DNA of 11,758 nt from Chloroflexota bacterium (GTDB lineage: Bacteria > Chloroflexota > Anaerolineae > J102): NCBI GenBank assembly GCA_003353825.1, contig PIVW01000148.1, forward strand, positions 1 through 11,758. The letters are read 5' to 3'. Position numbers and translations under genes: made by a program. Shown here one piece after another: positions 6,634 through 11,758 of this stretch (the stretch's first letter is position 1; the number at the start of each line of letters is the position of its first letter). Below the pieces are notes generated by a model, which ran no database searches, was not told the origin of the DNA, and was given only the letters and a program-made list of their open reading frames with translations.

Positions 6634-7206
6634 TTAGCGAACTCGGTCAACCGCTTGTAAACGGTCTAGCTGTGTGATCATCCCTGCCAGTTTCGGCTCG
6701 AATCTCGCTAACAACACAGGGTCGGGCCAGATGCGCAGGTTCGAATCCAGTAAAAGGGTCGAGGCACGGACGGCGCCGTCGAGCAACCTGATCGCCATCT
6801 CTAAGTCATCTTCAGCCGTCTGGATGATGAGGCGGAACGCCTGCAGTTGCCATGCCACTTCTACTGCCAACTGTCCGATTTCTACCGGCATTGCGCAAAG
6901 TTGTTCCTGTCCTTTGAGTTCGCGCCCCGCTTCTCGCATGGCGGCGAAAGCTGTAATGGCCTCGCCATCTTGGTCGCACAGTTCCAGCAATCTGCGGCGG
7001 GTGATGGCCAATCGTGCTGCAAGGTCTCGAGCTTCTCTACGCTCATCTTCATCCTCTAATTTCTCGGCGTTAATACCTGCACACGCTTCGCCCAGGCTGC
7101 ACGCCAAAGCTGCCGAAGCTGCGATGGTTGCCCCGGCCATGGCATGGTGTTGGCCAGCGATGTGGCCGCTGAATTGGTGAATTGAATGTCTGGTCAGTTT
7201 TTCCAT
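6634..7206 (-). CDS. Cyclodeaminase/cyclohydrolase family protein (FTCD C-domain-like)
   Basis: A 190-residue, mostly helical protein matching the stand-alone formimidoyl-tetrahydrofolate cyclodeaminase / methenyl-THF cyclohydrolase family. Recognisable parts are the N-terminal FSGHIAGQ then an Ala/Gly-rich helix (22-42), a central LLELCDQDGEAITAF (74-87), the PVEIGQLAVEVA segment (107-118) and the late AIRLLDGAVRASTLLLDSNL (138-157). The family's Pro-Gly-Gly-Gly-Ser folate loop is altered to MAGAT at 23-27, so this is a divergent member and folate binding is not certain. The known family reaction releases ammonia from formimino-THF or hydrolyses methenyl-THF. Position beside an amidohydrolase and amine-oxidising flavoproteins fits handling of a one-carbon or formimino group. 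A TGCTATAAT element lies 35-45 bases upstream of the ATG, and no good Shine-Dalgarno is present. Confidence 0.75.
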   Translation of the reverse strand: MEKLTRHSIHQFSGHIAGQHHAMAGATIAASAALACSLGEACAGINAEKLEDEDERREARDLAARLAITRRRLLELCDQDGEAITAFAAMREAGRELKGQEQLCAMPVEIGQLAVEVAWQLQAFRLIIQTAEDDLEMAIRLLDGAVRASTLLLDSNLRIWPDPVLLARFEPKLAGMITQLDRLQAVDRVR

Positions 7207-7241
7207 TGGGAATCATCCATTGTCCGCGGGATATTTTCATT

Positions 7242-7250
7242 ATTATAGCA
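7242..7250 (-). promoter_or_regulatory. Extended -10 promoter element for the cyclodeaminase-like gene
   Basis: The minus strand reads TGCTATAAT, a perfect TGn-TATAAT extended -10 box, with no good -35 hexamer at 16-18 bp. Transcription would start near 7235 and give a leader of roughly 28 bases before the ATG at 7206. It would drive the cyclodeaminase-like and 2-hydroxyacid dehydrogenase genes. Confidence 0.4.
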
Positions 7251-7372
7251 GCGAAGTAGATCGTAAGCTATGATACTGTGAGTTGAGAATTCAGTAACTG
7301 ATGGACAACTATATGCTTTGGCGGCTCTTTCGGAATTTGCGTGCTTCTGTTAGAAAGGCGTGGTTCGTTAGC

Positions 7373-7470
7373 ACACGCAACACGCAACACGCAACACGCA
7401 ACACGCAACACGCAACACGCAACACGCAACACGCAACACGCAACACGCAACACGCAACACGCAACACGTA
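7373..7470. repeat. Heptamer tandem array, family A (ACACGCA), 14 units
   Basis: Thirteen perfect head-to-tail ACACGCA units end in one ACACGTA. There are no spacers and no internal symmetry. The array lies about 50 bp beyond the stop codon of the 594-aa flavoprotein gene. Perfect identity over 91 bp implies recent expansion or slippage, so copy number is likely to vary between strains. Confidence 0.95.
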
Positions 7471-7519
7471 TCCTTCTAGTACCACATGAAATCCTATTGA
7501 ACCTCTCTGGTATCTTTGT

Positions 7520-9304
7520 TCAAGTGGCGCTCTCAGCCAGTTCTTTCACCGTTAGGGGATGGATTGGTGGGCGTACATTCAACGCACCCATTCTTTGCAA
7601 TTGCATATCATATCCCGCCCGGGGCAGTGCCGAATTCAAAAGCGATCGGGACAGCAATTCACCACAACTACGACCCTGGCAGTTACCCATACCCGCGCGA
7701 GTGAGCCCCTTTATTTCATTGAGTGTGTTGCAGCCCAATGCCTGAACATGGCGAATATCGCCCAAGCTCACTTCTTCACAGCGGCAGATGTATGTCTCTT
7801 CTTTTGCTAAATCATAGAGTCCAGGGCCTGGGGTAAAGAGGCGGCCAAGCATTTCGGCGAAGCGATATTCAGGGATCAGCGCCGGTCGAAGGGCATTGGT
7901 TGCCGACTGCACAGACTCGCGGGGTAGCCGACCCAGTTGACTGGCAACATCTAAGCCCGCCATTCGGCCTTCCAGCCGCGCCAGGGATGCCCCACCGATG
8001 CCGGCGCCATCGCCCACAGCGTATACGCCGGGGAGAGAGGTCTGCATGCGGTCGTCACGCATTGGCACCCAACCGCCCCTGTTCTGGACAAGCTCGTGTT
8101 GGCAAGCTAACAGCCGTGTGAGCGCTGTGTTTGGCAGAAAGCCATAGCCCAAGATCAGGCTATCTGCTTTGAGGGTCTCGACTGTATCAGCCTGCGCATG
8201 CCAGCCGTCATCCAGCTTGGCAATATCCACCGCCTCTACTTCGGACGGCCCGCGGGCAGCTGTCATCGCCCAACCAAAGCGCATGGGCACGCCTGCGCGC
8301 CGTAAGTTCAGCACAGCCCTTCGACCTTCCTCTATGCGCGACCATTGACCCCAAGCAGCCCGAATCGTGTTGAGGTTTATAGAGTTGGACAAGGTCGAGC
8401 CTTCGAGCACAGCCACAACCTCGGCGCCCACCTCTACCAGTCCGGCAGCCACGATCAGTTGCAGGGGGCCGCTGCCTGCCAACACAAATCGCCGTCCGGG
8501 AACAATGCCCTGACTTTTGATCAATGTCTGTGCAGCGCCGGCAGTGAGAACTCCGGGCAGGGTCCAACCGGGGAAGGCGACGGGGCGATCATAGGCTCCT
8601 GTGGCGAGGATAAGTTTGTGGGTGTGGAGTCGATAAGGGGCACAGGGACCGTGCAGGGCTAATATCCATCCACCCTCCTCTCCCGGAAATGCACCCCAGA
8701 CCAATGTCTCAGAAAATACCTGAAGGTGAGCACTGTCCTCTAGTCTCTGAAAGAGATTGGAGGCATCGCCATGCCGACGATCAGCCTTGGATATCTGAAA
8801 TGCTGGCGGCGGTTGTTTATAATATTGGCCACCGGGACGAGTGTAACTGTCGACAAGAACAACCTGAACCCCAGCTTCAGCCGCCACCAACGCCGCCTCC
8901 ATGCCCGCCGGTCCCGCTCCCACCACAACCAATTCAACGTCAATCGAGGAAGATCGACGTTCCGACCTCCGATCTCCGACCTCCGACCTCCAACCTCCGA
9001 CCTCTGATTTCCGACCTCCGATCTCCACCCGCATACCCTCCCGAACCGCCGTTCTACAGGCGCGCACATTGCTTACGCCATCCACCGTTACCAGACAGTC
9101 GTAACAGACGCCCATATTACAGAAGAGGCCGCGAGGCTCACCACTATTGGGCGCTGACCGGAAGGTACGTCGACCCACCGCCAGTAGCATTGTCGCTACT
9201 GTCTCGCCTTCATAGGCTACGACCTCATCACCGTTCATCATCATATGCACGGCGTTACCACGCCTGTCTATCGGCGGATCGATTCTTTGTGATTTGGATT
9301 GCAT
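7520..9304 (-). CDS. 2Fe-2S/FAD-NAD(P)/BFD fusion oxidoreductase (HcnA-HcnB or OoxA-like)
   Basis: A 594-residue three-part flavoprotein, the probable electron-transfer subunit of an amine or imino-acid dehydrogenase complex. Residues 20-93 are a ferredoxin-like domain of the Fer2_4 type with C62, C67, C70 and C83 for a 2Fe-2S cluster. Residues 122-500 are a pyridine-nucleotide-disulphide-oxidoreductase fold, with FAD loop GAGPAG at 129-134, ATGAYDRP at 234-241, a second dinucleotide loop near AGSGP (276-280) and the FAD-binding VGDGAGIGGA near 430-439. The C-terminal BFD-like domain has C507, C509, C542 and C547 for a second 2Fe-2S cluster. HcnA and HcnB are separate in HCN synthase and fused here. 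Residues 93-119, linking the first two modules, are encoded by a heptamer DNA array. The ATG lies 11 bp after the stop of the upstream DAO gene and has a modest AGGA site. Confidence 0.88.
   Translation of the reverse strand: MQSKSQRIDPPIDRRGNAVHMMMNGDEVVAYEGETVATMLLAVGRRTFRSAPNSGEPRGLFCNMGVCYDCLVTVDGVSNVRACRTAVREGMRVEIGGRKSEVGGWRSEVGDRRSERRSSSIDVELVVVGAGPAGMEAALVAAEAGVQVVLVDSYTRPGGQYYKQPPPAFQISKADRRHGDASNLFQRLEDSAHLQVFSETLVWGAFPGEEGGWILALHGPCAPYRLHTHKLILATGAYDRPVAFPGWTLPGVLTAGAAQTLIKSQGIVPGRRFVLAGSGPLQLIVAAGLVEVGAEVVAVLEGSTLSNSINLNTIRAAWGQWSRIEEGRRAVLNLRRAGVPMRFGWAMTAARGPSEVEAVDIAKLDDGWHAQADTVETLKADSLILGYGFLPNTALTRLLACQHELVQNRGGWVPMRDDRMQTSLPGVYAVGDGAGIGGASLARLEGRMAGLDVASQLGRLPRESVQSATNALRPALIPEYRFAEMLGRLFTPGPGLYDLAKEETYICRCEEVSLGDIRHVQALGCNTLNEIKGLTRAGMGNCQGRSCGELLSRSLLNSALPRAGYDMQLQRMGALNVRPPIHPLTVKELAESAT
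8961..9030. repeat. Heptamer tandem array, family B (TCCGACC), 10 units inside a coding region
   Basis: Ten consecutive 7-bp units, all close to TCCGACC (five are perfect), lie within the 594-aa flavoprotein gene. Since 21 bp is both three units and seven codons, the array is translated as a degenerate heptapeptide repeat: SEVGGWR (100-106), SEVGDRR (107-113), then SE. The unit gives no stop codon in the frame used. Confidence 0.9.
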
Positions 9305-9315
9305 ATATCGAAGTC

Positions 9316-10470
9316 CTAATCGGCGGCAACTTCTCGTTGAAATCGAGTGGGAGAAAATGTAGATAGATAAGCATCATTGCGCTCTTGTGAGATCATGGCC
9401 GCCATTCGCTCACTCAGTACGGGAATGGTTGTGATGGTTAGGTGGAAGCAGGTGGCGACAAAACAGTTATCCACACCTGCCAACCAGCCGATGGCGGGCT
9501 GCTCATCAGGGAGAAAAGGGCTGGGCGCGGCCCAGCCGCGAATGAGGCGAACATCTGCCAGCATTGGGAACAGTGCCAATAGATCACGGGCAATATCTGA
9601 GATGCCCCAATGACTGTTGGCCCTGTGGATATCGGGCATTTGTGCCACAGCTTCGGTAATGAGTATCGCACCGCTCTGCTGCTGAGCCAAGCCAATCGAC
9701 ACCGCCCGAGTAGCGTTGTGGATCGTCTCGTAGAAGTCGGCCAGACCGATATGGTTATTCAGGATCGGAGGCAGGGACTCGCTGATTATCGCTTCGGCAT
9801 GTGTGAACTGGATAGGGAGATGCAGGCCAGCACTCGCCAAGAGTTTTTTGGTCCAGGCGCCGGCGGTAATGACGACAGTTTGGGCGGAGAAGTTATCCTG
9901 TGGTGTCTGCACCGCTACAATACGGCCCCCTTTGCGCGTGAAGCCGGTGGCTGGGATACGCTGGCGTAGATCAACGCCATGCTGGCGAGCGGCGTTGGCG
10001 TATGCTCGCATGAACTTGAAGGGATTGAGGTGTCCTTCCAGGCACCAGGCAGCGCCTCGAAAGCGGTCAGTTTTCAGCAGAGGTTCGATTTCGACCAGAT
10101 CGGCCGGGTCCAAAATATCGGCCGGGACTCCTCGGTCTTTGAGATAGGCAATCTGGTCGCACCAAGACTGCCAGTGATGATCATGCTCGATCAATATGAG
10201 GTTGCCCAGCCTTCTCCACTCGAACTCATATCCCAACTCCTCTTCTAATCCTTCCAGTTTTGTCAGGCCCTCCAGTACCACGTCCATGTGTTTGCCCCGA
10301 GGTCCCTCCGATACTTGGGCTCGACCGGCACAAGCGCCTGATGTCCCACTGCCTAGTGTGTCGGCCTCAAGCAAAAGTACACTGGCATTATGGCGCGCTA
10401 CCTGGTAGGCGATCGCCAGGCCAGCGATGCCCCCACCGATGATAATGACGTCGTAGCTGTTAGTGGACAT
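9316..10470 (-). CDS. DAO-family FAD-dependent oxidoreductase (HcnC/OoxB-like), second copy
   Basis: A 384-residue soluble flavoprotein of the D-amino-acid oxidase / sarcosine oxidase beta fold, expected to oxidise the C-N bond of an amino or imino acid and pass electrons to the adjoining 2Fe-2S/FAD protein. The FAD loop GGGIAG is at 12-17, with E35 closing the second strand (LLLEAD). The GSGTSGACAGRAQVS segment (40-54) is the usual post-Rossmann loop. A second FAD-contacting strand, TVVITAGAWT, is near 195-204. The C-terminal catalytic region (RGWAAPSPFLPDEQPAIG, then CFHLTITTIP) departs from the common GH-G-x-x-LAP pattern. It is a clear paralogue of the gene just upstream, similar over the whole length, which points to an old tandem duplication. 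The start overlaps the upstream stop by 11 bp, indicating translational coupling. Confidence 0.86.
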   Translation of the reverse strand: MSTNSYDVIIIGGGIAGLAIAYQVARHNASVLLLEADTLGSGTSGACAGRAQVSEGPRGKHMDVVLEGLTKLEGLEEELGYEFEWRRLGNLILIEHDHHWQSWCDQIAYLKDRGVPADILDPADLVEIEPLLKTDRFRGAAWCLEGHLNPFKFMRAYANAARQHGVDLRQRIPATGFTRKGGRIVAVQTPQDNFSAQTVVITAGAWTKKLLASAGLHLPIQFTHAEAIISESLPPILNNHIGLADFYETIHNATRAVSIGLAQQQSGAILITEAVAQMPDIHRANSHWGISDIARDLLALFPMLADVRLIRGWAAPSPFLPDEQPAIGWLAGVDNCFVATCFHLTITTIPVLSERMAAMISQERNDAYLSTFSPTRFQREVAAD

Positions 10471-11617
10471 GTGCTAGTACACGGTCTGGCGAGAAGGGAG
10501 TGATATCGAGATCAGTGCATCTATCTATCACAAGCTGGGCAATGGTGCGCCCGACCAGCGGCGTGACAATGGCCGTCGACTTGAAGGCGGTGGCCAAGAT
10601 CAAGCCTTCGATATCGGATACGGGACCGAGATAGGGTAGTCCGTCATTGGTATAGGCGACTGGCGCTCCCCATCCCCTTAACACGCGTAGGTTTTTGAGC
10701 GTCGGGAAATAGTGCCCAACCAGTTTAGCGATTGCTGCCTGGGCGTCTGGCGTTGCCTCTGAGCCCCGATCGCTGGTGTTTTTGGCAGCCTCGCCCAACA
10801 GAAAATGACCCTCGGCGGTCTGTGAGATCGCGAGTACGGCATGCTCGACGCCGGCATCGTCCTCGTGCATATCCTCGAAAAAAGCGGCCGAGGCGATGTG
10901 ATTTTGCAGGCGTAGGCCGGGAACAGACTCGGTGACCAGCGCTTGTCCATGCACGTGTGGAATGGGCCATGTATGACCTAGCAATGGCCCCAAAGGCATG
11001 GTCCAGGCGCCCGTACACAACACAACGACTGCTGTATCGAAGGCGCCTGCGCTCGTATCTAGGTGATGGATGCGACCGCTACGCGTGCCGATACCCTTCA
11101 GCTTGGTATTGAGATGAAGACTCAAGCCCTGCTCGACACCACGCCGAACGTAGGCTGAGGTGAGCGAAAAGGGATAGACTTGCCCTTCATGTTCATGATA
11201 GCATGCACCCACAAGCGACCGTGGGTCCAGAAGGGGTTCGAGTTCAGGTAGTCGCGCGGAGGGCACCAATTCTGCATGAATACCGGCAGCGTGTAATTGG
11301 GGCAGCCTGGACGCCATCGTCTCCCACTGCGATTCGGTCTCAATCAGTAATAGGCCGCCCAACGTCCGCATACCAACCCGGCAATCCAGTTCCTCTTCAA
11401 GCGCAGCAAAGCACCTGTAAGCGGCGGTGATCATCGGCAAACTGTGCTCCAGTTCAGCGTCCTGAACCTGGATATTACCATAATTCGCGCGCGAAGCTCC
11501 TGCCGCAATGCCACCCTGATCTAACAAGGCCGTTGTCAGGCCAGCATTTGTTAGATGATAAGCAACGCTGCAGCCGATATATCCGGCGCCGATGACAATT
11601 GCATCGTAGGTAGTCAT
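10460..11617 (-). CDS. DAO-family FAD-dependent oxidoreductase (HcnC/OoxB-like), first copy
   Basis: A 385-residue flavoprotein, first gene of the flavoprotein operon in this window. The FAD loop GAGYIG is at 10-15 and D33 (LLDQGG) ends the second strand. AAGASRANYGNIQVQ is the cofactor-binding loop, VVLCTGAW is near residue 200, and RGWGAPVAYTNDGLPYLGPV is the usual C-terminal substrate and FAD region. The last helix region reads AFKSTAIVTPLVGRTIAQLV, where many relatives have a GH-G motif. The family oxidises sarcosine, D-amino acids, octopine, proline derivatives or glycine, and nothing here singles out one of these. Pairing with a second paralogue suggests a heteromeric complex, as in alpha/beta-type dehydrogenases. 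The ATG has no good Shine-Dalgarno. Family B and C heptamer repeats and a possible promoter lie within 120 bp upstream. The true operon start could lie beyond the window. Confidence 0.86.
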   Translation of the reverse strand: MTTYDAIVIGAGYIGCSVAYHLTNAGLTTALLDQGGIAAGASRANYGNIQVQDAELEHSLPMITAAYRCFAALEEELDCRVGMRTLGGLLLIETESQWETMASRLPQLHAAGIHAELVPSARLPELEPLLDPRSLVGACYHEHEGQVYPFSLTSAYVRRGVEQGLSLHLNTKLKGIGTRSGRIHHLDTSAGAFDTAVVVLCTGAWTMPLGPLLGHTWPIPHVHGQALVTESVPGLRLQNHIASAAFFEDMHEDDAGVEHAVLAISQTAEGHFLLGEAAKNTSDRGSEATPDAQAAIAKLVGHYFPTLKNLRVLRGWGAPVAYTNDGLPYLGPVSDIEGLILATAFKSTAIVTPLVGRTIAQLVIDRCTDLDITPFSPDRVLAHVH

Positions 11618-11626
11618 AGGATCGTA

Positions 11627-11640
11627 GGTCGGAAGTCGGG
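11627..11640. repeat. Family B heptamers in inverted orientation, 2 units
   Basis: GGTCGGA followed by AGTCGGG is the reverse complement of family B units (TCCGACC, CCCGACT). The pair sits 10 bp upstream of the first DAO start codon and 26 bp from a family C array. With only two units the call depends on the other arrays. Confidence 0.5.
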
Positions 11641-11656
11641 GATCAACGTCACCTAA

Positions 11657-11684
11657 ATTACACTATGCAACAGGCAACAGGCAA
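11657..11684 (-). promoter_or_regulatory. Possible promoter partly built from the family C array
   Basis: On the minus strand TTGCCT (4 of 6 matches to TTGACA), supplied by the heptamer repeat, is followed after 16 bp by TGTAAT (5 of 6 matches to TATAAT). The start would fall near 11650, about 33 bases before the ATG of the first DAO gene. It is based on consensus only. Confidence 0.25.
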
Positions 11685-11738
11685 CAGGCAACAGGCAACA
11701 GGCAACAGGCAACAGGCAACAGGCAACAGGCAAACAGG
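11667..11738. repeat. Heptamer tandem array, family C (GCAACAG), 9 perfect units plus a slipped one
   Basis: Nine perfect GCAACAG units run from 11667 to 11729, then one unit carries an extra A (GCAAACAG), after which the array ends. There are no spacers. It lies directly upstream of the flavoprotein operon. The unit shares CAACA/ACGCA-like character with family A but is a distinct sequence. Confidence 0.93.
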
Positions 11739-11758
11739 CTGCGTCACCCTACGGCCCT

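Larger units (their letters stand above)
7207..7519. other. Intergenic region with promoter and heptamer array
   Basis: This 313-bp stretch lies between the flavoprotein operon and the cyclodeaminase-like gene. It holds an extended -10 element near its left end, about 120 bp of AT-richer sequence with no recognisable gene, and the long ACACGCA array at 7373-7470. Short open frames across the array (repeating HATRNTQ or similar) are products of the repeat and not genes. No terminator hairpin with a T-run was found after the flavoprotein gene. Confidence 0.6.

Noticed and set aside
7373..7470. Possible CRISPR array
   Set aside because: The unit is 7 bp with no spacers and no cas genes nearby. 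It is a simple tandem repeat.
7301..7489. Plus-strand open frames with repeating NTQHATR peptides
   Set aside because: They consist mainly of translation of the ACACGCA array, which has no stop in these frames. There is no ribosome binding site and no similarity outside the repeat.
8689..9366. Proline-rich plus-strand open frame of 225 residues
   Set aside because: It is antisense to the well-supported flavoprotein gene, and its composition comes from the family B heptamers and the FAD-domain codons.

Overview
The window is bacterial DNA of moderate GC with ten intact or nearly intact protein genes. All but one run on the minus strand, so transcription goes from right to left. No RNA gene, IS transposase or CRISPR array was recognised. 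The organism cannot be fixed from the sequence. The abundant 7-bp tandem repeats, the antitoxin-like remnant and the Hcn/Oox-type flavoproteins would suit a filamentous or environmental lineage such as Chloroflexota or Cyanobacteria, but this is a weak inference.

Layout in the direction of transcription: (a) 11617-7520 holds a tight three-gene flavoprotein operon. It has two paralogous DAO-family FAD oxidoreductases overlapping by 11 bp, then, 11 bp on, a 594-aa fusion of an N-terminal 2Fe-2S domain, an FAD/NAD(P) module and a C-terminal BFD-like 2Fe-2S domain. The set resembles HcnABC, octopine/nopaline oxidase and sarcosine/hydroxyproline dehydrogenase complexes. (b) 7206-5576 holds a stand-alone FTCD cyclodeaminase-like protein and a 2-hydroxyacid dehydrogenase that lacks the usual catalytic Arg. 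(c) A hairpin repeat separates these from an amidohydrolase of the MTA/SAH-deaminase and ATZ/TRZ type (5499-4144). (d) An SDR of the pteridine-reductase (FolM/PTR1) kind, with the catalytic Tyr replaced by His, lies at 4043-3291. (e) A decayed antitoxin-like fragment, a canonical D-2-hydroxyacid dehydrogenase (2919-1927) and a cytoplasmic 5'-nucleotidase follow. The nucleotidase loses its C-terminal end where it runs into a small plus-strand winged-helix gene (24-332).

Together the genes look like a catabolic island for a small N-containing compound such as an opine, an N-methyl or cyclic amino acid, or an amidine/heterocycle. The flavoprotein complex would oxidise a C-N bond, the amidohydrolase would deaminate or open an amidine or ring, the cyclodeaminase-like protein would handle a folate-bound one-carbon or formimino group, and the dehydrogenases would reduce the 2-oxoacid released. 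The substrate is not evident.

The most striking non-genic feature is a set of three families of heptanucleotide tandem repeats (ACACGCA/CCACGCA, TCCGACC, GCAACAG) at five places. One array is translated in frame as a linker between two domains of the 594-aa flavoprotein.
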